A stretch of DNA of 64,000 nt. Source: Rusavskia elegans (Eukaryota; Ascomycota; Lecanoromycetes; Teloschistales; Teloschistaceae). Below the pieces are notes generated by a model that saw only the letters and a program-made list of their open reading frames with translations, was not told the origin of the DNA and did no database searches. Every line of letters begins with the position of its first letter. Positions within the stretch are counted from its first letter, which is position 1. The DNA lies in contig SAUG01000102.1 of the NCBI GenBank assembly GCA_011316305.1, positions 124,001 to 188,000 on the forward strand, read 5' to 3'. A program made the position numbers and the translations under genes. Of this stretch, positions 50,618 to 62,838 are shown piece after piece.

Positions 50618-50641
50618 TACTTCGATAATATTTTAATCTAT
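50618..50641 (+). other. Outer-element reverse-transcriptase active-site remnant
   Basis: Reads YFDNILIY in place of the family YLDDIL/YFDDIL active-site box. The second catalytic Asp is Asn (GAT to AAT), which alone would kill the enzyme. Confidence 0.8.
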
Positions 50642-50925
50642 TTAAAAAACGAGGAGAAATATATATAATATATTAAAACTATTATAGAAATATTTTAAAA
50701 AAATTAACTATTTATAAAATCTTCGAAATATCTATTTTTTTAAAAGTATATTAAATTCTATAGATATATCGTCGGTAATAGAAAAATCTATATAAATATA
50801 ATAAAAGTAAAAACTATTAAAAACTGGCTACCGCTATAAACGATATACGATATATAGTCTTTTTTAAAATTATATATCTATTATCGGAAATTTATAGAAA
50901 ATTTCGCTTTAATATACGGACCTTT

Positions 50926-51396
50926 TATTATAAACACGTACGGCGTGACTTCGGAAACGCGGTAGTATTTAATATAATATTAGAATTTCTTATTACGTCT
51001 AGATAGGCAAAACGGACTTGGTATTATTATTTTAGTTATTTTAGTAAATAAAGTATCTAAAGAGAGGTATCTTAGTTATTTTAATAAATAAAATATCTAA
51101 AAAAAGGTATTTTAGTTATTTTAGTAAATAAGGTATCTAAAAAAAGATATTTTAGTTATTTTAACGAGTAAAGTACCTAAAAAAAGGAGGATTTTATTAT
51201 TTATATAGATTTTAAACTCGACGCCTTTATAGCTTATATTTAATTTATTAGTTATCGCTATATACTATTCTAGTATTAGACTAATTTATTTTTATATTAA
51301 TTTAAAGTAATTACCCGTTATATCTCCGTTTATAGATATACTAATAAGTTTAACTAATCTTTAAAAATACTAGGCCCCCTAGATAGCTCTATAATA
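50926..51396 (+). repeat. 5' LTR of the inner element (~471 bp)
   Basis: Aligns with 57,162-57,633. Terminal TG and CA are both mutated to TA. It carries four 40-bp tandem units at 51,031-51,190. Confidence 0.82.
51031..51190 (+). repeat. 40-bp tandem repeat x4 in the inner 5' LTR
   Basis: Units start at 51,031, 51,071, 51,111 and 51,151 with the core TTTAGTTATTTTAGTAAATA followed by A-rich sequence. The same four-unit array is in the 3' LTR. Confidence 0.9.
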
Positions 51397-52277
51397 TTTT
51401 AAATACCTTTAGAATATCTATCGTAAATTAATATTAAACCTCTATTCTAAATAATTCTAGCTCTATAGTAAAGAATCCTAAATTTAAAAGTAAAAAAATT
51501 TAGATAAAAAACGATAATAGTAATAAAGAGGTTAATATTTCTACTATTTAACCCCGCTTATATAGTATTAAAATTAATAAATCTAATAAATACTATAAAG
51601 ATTATAATAAATTAGAAGAATAGCTCGTATAAATAGAAATATACTTCGCGTTCTATTTTATATCCGAAAAAAAGAAAACTTTTTTTACTATATTATATTT
51701 TCGAAGATAAACCTAGTATTAAATAAAATCTATTTTTTAATAATATATAAATAACGATAAAAATAATAATAATATCTTTATATAGTTTATAAAATTTAAA
51801 AAAACTATTCGAAAGGTTTTCGGAATTTCTAATAAAATTTTAACTACTAAATATTTTATTTAGAATTTTTAGTAGAAAACTATAGTATCGGAATATATTA
51901 TAAAATTTAAAAAATAGTTACTACTAATAAAACAGAATAACGATATTTTATATATAATATACCGACAAAGATTTAAAAAAAAGGTAAAAAATAAATTTAT
52001 ACGCGATAGTCGAATATATAAAATATTAGATAATCTAATCGAAATATCTATCATCTTTAATAATAAATTATATAAAAGAAATATAGAAAAACGTTATAAT
52101 AGAAAACTATAAAATAATACGGAATATTATTCTAGAAAACTATATAAAAGATAGCTATTAAATAAAAGAACCGAAAATAGCTACTACGGACCTATATTTA
52201 TAGAACTAGATTCGATATAATAGCGATATAAAAGAAAAAATTTTAAAAGTAGTAAAAAAAATAAAAATTCTAAAACG

Positions 52278-52319
52278 TACTATAACTATAGTAAATTAGG
52301 CTACTTCGCGAAAGAATAT
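52278..52319 (+). other. Inner-element gag zinc knuckle, ligands mutated to Tyr
   Basis: YYNYSKLGYFAKEY: C-x2-C-x4-H-x4-C spacing with Tyr replacing all three Cys and the His. It shows the + orientation of the element and its RIP inactivation. Confidence 0.82.
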
Positions 52320-54430
52320 CGATTAAATAAAATATAGTAACGATAACTTAATACTATACTAAGAAAAGAACCTGAAAACTAGTAAAAAATAATTTTAAAA
52401 GACGACGATAGTAGTTCTAAACTCTAGAAAGCTAGTTCGGACGAAAAATTTATATTTATAGAAAATAATAAAGTACTATAGGAAGCTAGTAACACTTTTC
52501 TACGAATATTAATAGAATCTAGTCTAATATAAAAAAGATTTTTCGGAAATTATAAAATCGGATATATTTTCGAATAGATATCTATTTTAAAAGAAATATA
52601 ATTTACCGTTATTGATAAACTAAAAATTTCTTATCCGAAAACTATATATAATAAAGAACTAATAAAGAAAAGATTTATAATAATCTATAAAAGATTTAAA
52701 AATATTTATAAAATATATATTAATAACGAGTATTTCTAGAATAACTAATAGAATTAAAAAGTAAATAATATTATCAATATATTAGAAAAGGAATTAAAAA
52801 ATAACGCTTTTAAAAATAAAATTATTTCTAAACCGATATTATAATATAATAAAATAATAATAGAAAATTAATATATACTATTTAATTAGACCGCCTACTA
52901 TAATAATAACTATATAGTCTATAAATCAGAAAAATAAAAAGCCGGTTAGTATCCGTTAAAACTATACCGACGGGCTTCTATAATACCTATTAAAATCGGA
53001 AGTTATAATATTTATAACTATTCCGGATATATTATATATAGTAGATATAAATATTGGAAAAAATAGTAAAAGAGAAATAAAATCTTTAATTAGAATCTCT
53101 ATAGATATATTTCGTAAATAAAATATAAAGAATAAAAGTATAAAAATATTAAAAATATTTCGGAAAAAAATAAGATTTTATAGTAACGGATATACTATAA
53201 ACGTATAATTTTATAATCCGGAAAAAATAACTAAATTTAGCTAGCTATATATATATATTCGAAATTAAAATAATTATCGATATTAATAATAGATTATAAA
53301 AGATTAAAATATTTATTAATTTAAACGTAACCGGAAATTTTATATTAGAGAATTTAGTTAAGAAAAAAGAGTTCTTTTAAATTAAAAAAGAAAAACTATA
53401 TAATTTAATAGTTATTAATAGAAATAAAATACTAAATAGAAATAGAAAGATTATAGAAAAAACGATACCGTTTTAGATAATAATTAACTAGTATTAAAAG
53501 AAATTCTAGTTTAATATTATTCGGATAACTAACTATAATATCGTATTTAAAATACTTTAATTAAAAGATTATAATCTAGTAATAGACTGGAAGAAAAAAA
53601 TATTTAGCTTTAAACGATATTTCTATATAGAGAGTATTTAGCCTACGCTAAAGTAATATTCTCGGATAGATAAAAAGTAGAATATAAAACGCGAACTCGT
53701 AACTTCGAAAAAAAACGACTAAAAACTATTTAGATCCGATTTATTAAATACCGGTAGAGATTAGCTAGATTAGTAAAATAGAAATAGAAAGGATAATTAC
53801 GAACCTTTTAAAAACTCTATACTATCTAATAAAATATTAAAAGAAAATCTATTAAAAAAGATTCTAGGTAAATATAAAAATTAGATAAATTTATTTCGAA
53901 AAGAGGTAATTATAAAAGTACTATCTAAATATTAAATATAGAATTATAAAGTTAAATTTAAATTAGGTAAATAACCTATATTTAGACCTATCTATCTATT
54001 ATCTATAAAAGAGTTTAAAATATTCCGTAATTACCTGGACAAAAATATAAAAAAGAGATTTATTAGAAAATTTTAATTACTAGTAGAATATCCGATTCTT
54101 TTTATATTTAAAAAGGACAAAATATTCCGTTTATATATCGATTACCGGAAGCTAAATAATATTATAATTAAAAACCGATATCTACTACTAAATATTAGCG
54201 AACTTTAAAATAGATTTTTTAAAGCGAGATATTTTACTAAATTTAACTTTCGAGAAATATATAATTTTATATAAATAAAAGCCGGAAAAAAATAGAAAAT
54301 AGCTTTTCGAATATAATATAGTTATTATAAATATATAGTTATATTATTTAAATTTATAAACGTTCCTGTAATCTATTAGAATATAATTAATAACACGTTT
54401 AGAAAATATCTAGATATATTTATTATCGCT

Positions 54431-54457
54431 TACTTCGATAATATTTTAGTTTTTTCT
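54431..54457 (+). other. Inner-element reverse-transcriptase active-site remnant
   Basis: YFDNILVFS, again with the second Asp of the DD pair changed to Asn by a G-to-A change. Upstream remnants matching the SP..FVKKKDG...CVDYR region of Ty3/gypsy RT lie at about 54,090-54,150. Confidence 0.82.
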
Positions 54458-57161
54458 AAAATATTCGAAGAATATATATAATATATTAGTAAAGTTTTTA
54501 AATATCTAGAAAGGAAAGATTTACGCTTTAAATTAAAAAAATACGAATTTTATAAAAAAGAAATCGATTTCCTAGAATTTATTATAGGACGAAACGGGCT
54601 ACGTATCGATTCTAGTAAACTAAAAGCTATTATAGAATAGAAGATACTAGTAAATATTAAAAAAATCTAAAGCTTTTTCGGATTTATAAACTATAATTAA
54701 AAATTTATAAAAAACTATTTTAAAAGGGCTCTAGCTTTTATAGCTTTAATAAAAGAGACTAATAAATAGTAATAGGAAGAAAGGAAATAATAAATTTTTA
54801 AAAATCTTAAAAAAGTATATATTAAAGACCCAGTTTTTAAAATATTCGATCTAACAAAACTATTATAAATAGAAACGGATTTATTAGATCTAGCTATAGA
54901 TATATACCTTCTATAATAATATAATAGTAAATAGTACCTAATAGTATATATATCTAGGAAATTATTACTAGTAGAATAGAACTACAATATTTATAATAAA
55001 GAACTACTAGCTATAGTAACTATACTAGAATAATAGAAAGTATACGCCGAAAGATTACTAGAATTAACTATTTTTATAGACTATAAGAATCTACTATACT
55101 TTATAATAATAAAATAATTTAATAGAAAATAAATATAATAGTTTAAACTTTTCGGTTAATATAAATTTAAGATATACTATATTCTAGATAAAGAAAATAG
55201 AAAAATAGACGCTTTAAATCGAAGAAGTAATTATATAAAAATAAAAAAGATTTTTAATAATAGTATCCTTAAAGTTAATAAAAATAGATTACTATTAGTA
55301 AATTAATATAAGTTAAATATAACGCTATATATATTAAGGAACGACTAGAAGTAATTTTCTATTAAAAAAGAAAAACTCTATATACTAAACGATAAAATCG
55401 ACGAATATATTAAAAAGTACTACGATAGAATACTATAAAAGTATTTAGATATAATAAAAATAATATAATTTTAATAATAATATTACTAGTTTTCTAATAT
55501 AAAGTAACGTATTAAAATATATATTAAAAAGTACTTTAGTTATTAGTAAAATAAATATAATATATATACTCGTTATAGAAAGATTTAGTATTAGAATCTA
55601 CCGGATTTACTATAAAAAGAAATTATATTAGATTTTATTATTAAATTCCTAAAATTAAAAAACCCGATAACGAATATAAAATACGATTTAATATTTAATA
55701 TAGTTAATAGACTTATAAAATATATTTATATAATTCTATTATAAAAGGATTTTACGGCGGAATAGCTTGGATTCATTATTCTAGATCGATTATTTCGATA
55801 CTACGGACTACTAAAAGTATTAATAAATAATAAAGATAAACTCTTTACTTTAAACTATTGGAAAACCTTTATTTCTCTACTTAGTATTAAATTAAAAATA
55901 TTAATAGCTTTCTACCCGATAATAGATAGATAGATAGAACGTATTAATCAGACGTTTAAATAATATCTAAAATACTATATTAATAATATTTAAAATAATT
56001 AGATTTCGCTTTTACTAATAGTATAATTAGTATTTAATTTAAAGGAATTAAATATTACTAAAAAGATACTATTCTATATTAATTATAGAAAAATACCGAA
56101 TTTATTTAGATAACCGCTACTATATAAATTAGCGGAATTAGTAATCTAAAAAGTCGATATTTAGAAAAAAATCTATAAAAATATTTTAAAATTATAGAAA
56201 TATTTAGATAACTATTAAAATAAAAAACGAAAAATAATACTTTAGTTAAAGAAAAGAGATAAAGTATACTTTCTTATAAAAAATTTAAAAATAAAAACTT
56301 TAAATAAAAAGCTAGACTATATTAAAATCGGACTATTTTTAATTAAATAGGTTAGGAAACCTTAGAATTTCGAATTTAATTTATTTAAAAATACTAAAGT
56401 ATACCCGGTATTCTATATATCTCTTTTAAAACTAGCCGATCCCGGAATACTATTATAATAGACGTTTAACTTCGAAATATAAAAGGAAAATACCTTTATA
56501 ATCGAGAAAATTCTAAAATAAAAAAGTTAAAACTATTTAATTAAGTAGAAAGATTATCCTACTTCGGAAAATATTTAGAAATCTAAAAAATATTTAGTAA
56601 ACTATCAGAAAACTCTATAGTAGTTCTATTAAAAAAAGCTAAAAAAGTTATCGACTAGCTAGATTTACTAGAAAAGACGATCTGTTCGGAAGCTATATTA
56701 ATAAAAAAATTAAAGTTTATAGAAAAAAATAGATCCGCGGTACTATCTTTATATTTTAATACTTTAAAATTTTATAGCTCGCTATCTACTATAATATACT
56801 GCTTTTCTTTAATATAATCTAATTAATAAAGTAAATACTATTATTTTATATACGTTTTATATAACTTTTTCTTTAGTTTTTTATATTTCTTTTTAAGACG
56901 ACGCTAGCGTATAGTATTTAACGGAATAAGGTTATAAAAATAGATTTATACGATATATTTAATATATTTCTCGGAATCTTTACCGATATAATATAGTTTT
57001 TCCGACTAGAAATAGTTCCGATAAAAACGTATAGCTAGTATATTAATATCTAATAATACGATTTTATCGTAATATTCTTTAGATAATAGCTTTTTCCTTT
57101 TATCTATAAAAAAGAAAGGACGATAGTTTTTTAGGATAAAAAATCTAAAAAAAAAATCTAG

Positions 57162-57633
57162 TATTATAAATATATATAACGTAATTTCGGAAACGCGGTA
57201 GTATTTAGTATAATATTAGAACTTTTTATTACGTCTAGATAGATAGGACGGATTTAGTATTATTATTTTAGTTATTTTAGTAAATAAGATATCTGAAGAA
57301 AGGTATTTTAGTTATTTTAGTAAATAAAGTACCTGAAAAAAGGTATTTTAGTTATTTTAGTAAATAAAATATTTAAAGAAAAATATTTTAGTTATTTTAG
57401 CGAGTAAAATATCTAAAGAAAGAAGGATTTTATTATTTATATAGATTTCGAATTCGATATCTTTATAGCTCGTATTTAATTTATTAGTTATCGCTATATA
57501 TTGTTCTAATAATTAGACTGATTTATTTTTATATTAATTTAAAGTAATTACTCGTTGTACTTCCGTTTACAGATATACTAATAAATTCAACTAACTTTTG
57601 AAAATACCAAACCTTCTAGGTAGCCCTATAATA
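57162..57633 (+). repeat. 3' LTR of the inner element (~472 bp)
   Basis: Partner of 50,926-51,396, with the same internal 40-bp x4 array and the 5-bp target duplication TCTTT immediately after it. Confidence 0.82.
57268..57427 (+). repeat. 40-bp tandem repeat x4 in the inner 3' LTR
   Basis: Four 40-bp units in register with those of the 5' LTR. A few TG dinucleotides survive here (ATCTGAAG, ACCTGAAA), so this LTR is slightly less mutated. Confidence 0.9.
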
Positions 57634-59605
57634 TCTTTCTATAAATTAATCTAGAATTTAGAAAGTAAAAAATATAAACTAATTAGAATAAATTTCTCTG
57701 TTTAAAATATATACGAACTAATTAAAAATATTATAACGAACGATAAAATATTTATTTAATCTAATATAATTCTATCTTTTATTATCGAAACGGATACTTT
57801 CGATTTTAAATAAAACGCCGTTTTTTATTAGATTAATATCGATAGTATTAAATAGTCTATTACTTTCGAAAGTAAAATATTTAATTTTATAGAATATAAT
57901 TATACTATTTACAAATAAAAACTTTTTACTATTAAAAAATCTCTATAGCAATAGCGTTACTATATTAAAAATAGAATAACTATAACTATTAGAACGGATT
58001 ATATAGATTTATAATATTTTAAAATTATTACTAAATTTTCTAGAAAGTTTATTTACTAGCTCGCGGAATTCGAAAAATATAAACTCGATATTAAATATAA
58101 ATCGGATAGTAAAATAATAGTAGCGGATATTTTAAATTAAAAAGAAAACTTCTATTTATTTACCGGCAAAATCGATAATTATATAATTTCATTTAATAAC
58201 GCTATCCGAATTTATACGGAATCTAGAATTCTATTTAATAATTCGGAAATAAAAATTATTTTAAAAAAATATAAATATTTTTTCCGAGTTAAAAATAATA
58301 TAATATAGTACCGGAACTCGCTATAAAATAGTTAAATATTCTATATTCTAGTATAGGCTCGTACGAATTTTTTAGACTATATCTATAAATAATATAATTA
58401 TTATTCGTACGAAATAATAATAGATATTATTTATATAAAATAGTAGTAGCCCGAAATAAAAAAAGATATTAAATATTATATTAAATACTATCCCGAATAT
58501 CAGTTTACTACTATTTTTTATAATATTAAACAGGATATAATATATCTTTCTAATATCTAGAAAAATAGATTAAATCCTTTTAAACGCTAGAGATTTGATT
58601 TTATCGGTCTTTTACTAGAAATTAACTACGATTAATTATACTATTAGATAATCTATAGTTTAATCGCTTTTAAATATAATAGTAGAGATACTAGCCGAAT
58701 TTATTATCTATCGGATCTACTATAATTATAACTTTTTAAAAGAAATTATTATTAATCGAAATATAAACCTTTAGACTCTAGCTATAGATAAGATATATCG
58801 TCTACTAGAAATTAAATATCGAAATACGACGTTTTATTATCTATAAATAAATAGCGCTATCGAAAGATTTAACGGAGTTTTCGGGAAAATATTAACTAAA
58901 TACTATATCGGATAGCTAAAAAAAATTTAAAATCTTTATTTAAACTAAGCTCTATTTACTATATATATTTATATATATAGGACTACTAGATTTTTATCTT
59001 TCTATTTATTTTATAATATTAACCCGATATTACCGACTAATATTTCTAGCCCTTTTTCGGAAAGATATAATAAAAGAATCGATTTTATACCGTTTCTTTT
59101 ATATAATTAAATTAAAGTATTTAAAAATATAATAGTATAAATAAAAATAAATAAAAAAACGTAGAACGCGAAAGAAAAAAATAATATTTTTATTAAAAGG
59201 AATATAGTTTTAATTAGAATTAAATAATTTTAAAAGTTTTAAATTAACTAGTATAATCTATATAAAATTATTTAAACTAAGATTTTAAATATTTATATTC
59301 TAAAACCTTTTAGTAAATTCGCTAATAAAAATCTAATTAGCAGAAATTATATAAAAAAATATTTTATAGAAGAAAATATTACTATTAGATAGAAAATATT
59401 TCGTAGACGTAAAAGACTAAAGAAAGTTACTATAAAATAACTTTCGTTAATCGAAAAACGTAAACGAAAAAGATTTTATAAATTAAAGTTAATAAAGAAT
59501 CTAGATAATAATTATTTATTTAAATTTAGATCTATATCTAAAAATAATTTCCGTAAAAAAGACGACGATAAAATATAAACTTCTAGAAAAAAGAAAAATT
59601 AATTA

Positions 59606-61550
59606 GATTTTTATTTTTATTTATTATTTTATATATTTATATATATTAAAATATAAAATAATTCTAGTTTAAATATAATATTTTAATCTTTTATTTATTT
59701 TAAAAAAAAGATATTTTCGTTAATTTTCTATAAAGTAAAAAGTAAATAAATATACAAATAATTTTAAAATAATATTAAAAGCGGAACTTTTTACTAGTTT
59801 ACGAAATTATATTTAATAAAAATTTAATAGTAATTTTAAATACGGTTTTTTATTTTAAAATATATATAATATATATTTATTAAACCGAAAAAATTTAAAT
59901 TAAAAATTTAGAAAATTAGATTCCTTTATATTTTAATATAAAGCTAAAATATAAAAGAATTATTTTTTATAATATAACTATCGTATCTTAAATATAGCTA
60001 CGCCGAAGTTTAAATAACTATCTATTATTTTTTAGTTTTAGTATATTTACCGCCTTCGACGAAATTAAAGTACCCGTTTAAGACTAGAGTAATTTTTATT
60101 AATAAAATTAAAGTTTTTGTATTCGTATTCTCTTTCGTTCTAAAACCGATCTATTTAATATTAAACTGCTATATACTATACTTTAAAGATATATATACGG
60201 CGAACTTTATAGCGAATTGTACGGGTATTAATAGGAATAGCCGGTAAAGATAGTATATTCTCTAGATCTAAAAGCGTAAAAGAAAAAGAAAACGATTTCT
60301 AAAAAGGTTCGAAACCGAACTAAAATTCTAATTATATATAATTAGTATCTAATAAAAGTATATAGCTAAACGAATTTATAGCCTTTAATATATACGATAG
60401 AAATCTAGCTAACGGATAATTACTAGTCTTTCTTCTTTTAATTATATTTATTAATAAAATTTCGGTTTAAATTATAGAAAATTTATCTTTATATCCAGGT
60501 CTATTAGAGTTATTAATAGTAGATTAGAAAGATAAAGCTAGAAAACTAAAGCTTCCGTTATTCTATTAAAAATCGGGCGGAAAAATATTATAATCTATAA
60601 TTCGCTTCGACGATAATCGACGTAGCTATAGCGGAATAGAAGGAAACGGTATAGAATTATTATTTATATAGCTTCTAGCTTTTATATCCGCTCGTTTTCT
60701 AAGAGATTATAGGATTTATATCTATAATAAAAACTATATACCGACTATAGATTATAATCTATATAATAATAAATACGAATATTTATTTTAACGGTATTTT
60801 TATAGATAATTACTATATATATCTCCGAATTTCTATTATATATTTACGTAATATACGAAGAAATAAATAATATCGCTAGTATAAAAACTATAAAATTTAT
60901 TCGTTTAAATTTTATATAGCTGGAATAAAATTAGTCGTTTAAAAGAAAATAGATTATATATATCTAAAAAACGATTTATTTATATAAAAATAGTATTAAA
61001 CTTTTATAGATATATAATCTAAATAAATCGGCTAAATTTACCGAAATATTTTATATAAATTTCGATATTTTAGCGCCGGAAATTATTAGAAAAGGTAACG
61101 TTTTCCGAAACGAGTTAATAGAACTACTAATATAAGCGATATTTTTATTAAATAGTTTAATTTATAATATCTATTACGATATAAAAATAGTAATTATTTT
61201 TATAAATAATAATTACTATTTTATTAGCTCGCTATCTATTATTTTATAAAGATTTTATAATAATTTTAACCGCCGTCGGATTAGATACGATATATTATAA
61301 TAGTTATTATTACTATTATTAAAATAGATAATCGATAATATTATTAAAAAGAAAAGTTCCGAAAATTAAAAAATTTAAAGTTATAGTAGTCGATAGCGAG
61401 TTTCCGTTAATATATTTATTTACTTCTATATAAATTATATAAAAGTAAATTTATATTTTTTATTTTATTTTATTCGTTATTACTAGTTATAATTTTATTT
61501 CTATTACTATTTGGCTTTAGAAAATATTTACTTCCTCCTATATTTTATTT
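59606..61550. other. Unassigned 3' part of the outer element
   Basis: About 1.9 kb between the end of the integrase-like tail and the polypurine tract. AT-rich and RIP-mutated, with no motif I recognise on either strand. It may be an unusually long 3' region, an extra gene of the element or another decayed insertion. Confidence 0.5.
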
Positions 61551-61560
61551 AGGAAGGGGA
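61551..61560 (+). other. Polypurine tract before the outer 3' LTR
   Basis: AGGAAGGGGA followed by AAATATAT directly before the LTR start at 61,569. This is the expected position and composition of a plus-strand priming site. Confidence 0.7.
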
Positions 61561-61568
61561 AAATATAT

Positions 61569-61778
61569 TAGTTAAAGTTTTAAATTATTTAAATAGTTTA
61601 AAAGATTATAGAATATATATCTAGATTATATAGTTATATATAAATTCGGATACTAACTAATCCGGTTGCTAATCGTAAAAGCGGGTATAGAAGCGGGTAT
61701 AGGCCTAGTATAGAGATACTTGTATATATAAATGCCTCACTCCTCTATAGTTATAGGAAATCAGCTTGGAATTCTACA
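61569..61778 (+). repeat. 3' LTR of the outer element (210 bp)
   Basis: Gap-free partner of 47,674-47,883. Here the inner (left) half is RIP-mutated and the outer ~110 bp is largely intact, the mirror image of the 5' LTR. It ends TTCTACA. Confidence 0.88.
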
Positions 61779-62271
61779 AAGTATTATTATTGTTACTTCA
61801 ATCAAAAAAATCGATATTCAAGACATAGGACTCTTTTACACTCGAGAGCAGTGTGCCGAGGTCACAATCAGTCATCAAACATCATAACATGCAGGAATAG
61901 AATGGCCGTCGAGCCGATTATGGATTATGAAGAGTCTTCAACTACAGGAGAAACATGCAAACACGATTAAACACAAGGCTCAGACTCTTGCAGCAATGAA
62001 CCTCAATCGATCCATCGCCACCCATAAGAAGCCAACAATCCACTGCTCCAAGCCATTCGCAATATCGCTAACGATCCGGTTCCGAATCGCATCCCGGCTG
62101 TTTTCCCTTGCATGCTGACTGTTTTCCCATCAGGGACCGCGTTTGAGGATCGTCGTGGATTTGCTCCGCCGCTTCTCTGTTGGCTGCCAGTCGAGCCATC
62201 GTTTGTTCTGCGCGCTGTCAGTTATCTGTATTTGGCTCCACGACCCTTGGCTTCACATACCACGACGATGA
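61779..62271. other. Intergenic stretch right of the retroelement
   Basis: Normal composition resumes immediately. A 63-codon frame at 61,927-62,118 (+) has no supporting features and is not called. Confidence 0.5.
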
Positions 62272-62838
62272 TTAGACTCCCTCAAGAGCCACTCGGCTTT
62301 CCCTTGAGCAGCTACCACCGTCTCTGTCTCCTTCACTATTACCTGTTAGGAGCCGACTGATAGCTTTTTGCAATGTTTTTACTGGAAGCTTACTTTGCTC
62401 TTCGGCATATCTGATAGCTCTCAGAATAGCTTTGGTTTGCTTTCTTGACTCTCTCATATTTGCCTTCTCCACATCCTTCTTCTGAGCAATGGAGGACGTA
62501 CATGCCACGAACGCGCATTGAGGCACATCGCGAATCTGCAGCATCTTGCGGTACTCCTCTTCGTGCTCCAGCAGTCTGCGGTGGGCTGCTTGGTACCCTT
62601 GCACCTCGAATTCGTGCTCGATTGTGCAAAGCTCGAGCAGACGATGAAGGCGATGGAGGCGCTCTTCATCCGCGCACGGCATGTCCACGCTTGCAATCTC
62701 TATCAACTGCATCAACTGTGTTGCTGCAATCCGGTGGACTTCGGGATCAAGATTTGGGTACAGGTCCTCCATGGCCGCGAGATCCTGCTGGCGAGTCGAG
62801 TCCATCGAGTAACTGTGTCCGTTCCTAAGTTGTACCAT
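62272..62838 (-). CDS. Hypothetical helical protein
   Basis: A 188-aa frame from ATG 62,838 (an in-frame ATG 11 codons later is also possible). The sequence is strongly helical and charged (EERLHRLHRLLELCTIEHEFEVQGYQ, HRRLLEHEEEYRKMLQIRDV, KKDVEKANMRESRKQTKAIL), suggesting a coiled coil. There are no membrane segments and no signal peptide. I do not recognise a family. The C-terminal ~25 residues after LLTG may be read-through of an intron (a GTAATA donor-like site occurs there), so the 3' end is uncertain. It lies only ~0.5 kb from the RIP-affected retroelement but is not itself RIP-like. Confidence 0.5.
   Translation of the reverse strand: MVQLRNGHSYSMDSTRQQDLAAMEDLYPNLDPEVHRIAATQLMQLIEIASVDMPCADEERLHRLHRLLELCTIEHEFEVQGYQAAHRRLLEHEEEYRKMLQIRDVPQCAFVACTSSIAQKKDVEKANMRESRKQTKAILRAIRYAEEQSKLPVKTLQKAISRLLTGNSEGDRDGGSCSRESRVALEGV

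Larger units (their letters stand above)
50926..57633 (+). mobile_element. Inner (nested) Ty3/gypsy LTR retrotransposon, RIP-inactivated
   Basis: A ~6.7-kb element inserted into the RNase H region of the outer one. LTRs are 50,926-51,396 and 57,162-57,633. The flanking five bases are CCTTT (50,921-50,925) and TCTTT (57,634-57,638), a target-site duplication differing by one C-to-T. Removing the element rejoins the outer reading frame (…YGP | LYKLI…NLESKK…). Plus-strand content: a gag zinc knuckle (52,278-52,319), RT with FKKDK, IYRLPEA-like and YFDNILVFS remnants (53,950-54,460), RNase H (~54,870), an integrase segment with a DGQTER-like remnant (~55,918-55,955), and a tail to ~56,550. Frames are full of stops. 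Confidence 0.88.
47674..61778 (+). mobile_element. Outer Ty3/gypsy LTR retrotransposon, RIP-inactivated, split by a nested element
   Basis: Bounded by two 210-bp direct LTRs. The remaining element without the nested insert is ~7.4 kb. Plus-strand order: a gag zinc-knuckle remnant (49,152-49,193), a protease/RT region with FTKKKNGS, VYIDYQSLN and YFDNILIY remnants (to ~50,640), the tether YRKFIENFALIYGP just before the insertion, and RNase H (I-E-T-D at 57,784 onwards). Then come the KYK.DS.*VADIL segment (~58,090), an integrase remnant (~58,850), and a basic C-terminal tail to ~59,605. A purine tract (AGGAAGGGGA, 61,551-61,560) precedes the 3' LTR. The gag-PR-RT-RH-IN order is that of Ty3/gypsy. 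All frames are broken by stops from C-to-T/G-to-A change. No perfect target-site duplication was found (TGTAG left, AAGTA right). Confidence 0.88.

Noticed and set aside
51869..52054. 61-codon minus-strand frame inside the inner retroelement
   Set aside because: AT-rich, antisense to the gag region of a RIP-dead element; composition-driven.
47669..61783. Target-site duplication of the outer element
   Set aside because: The five flanking bases (TGTAG and AAGTA) do not match even allowing RIP changes, so no duplication is claimed.
61927..62118. 63-codon + strand frame right of the retroelement
   Set aside because: No domain, promoter or conservation signal; lies in the 3' flank of the hypothetical gene.
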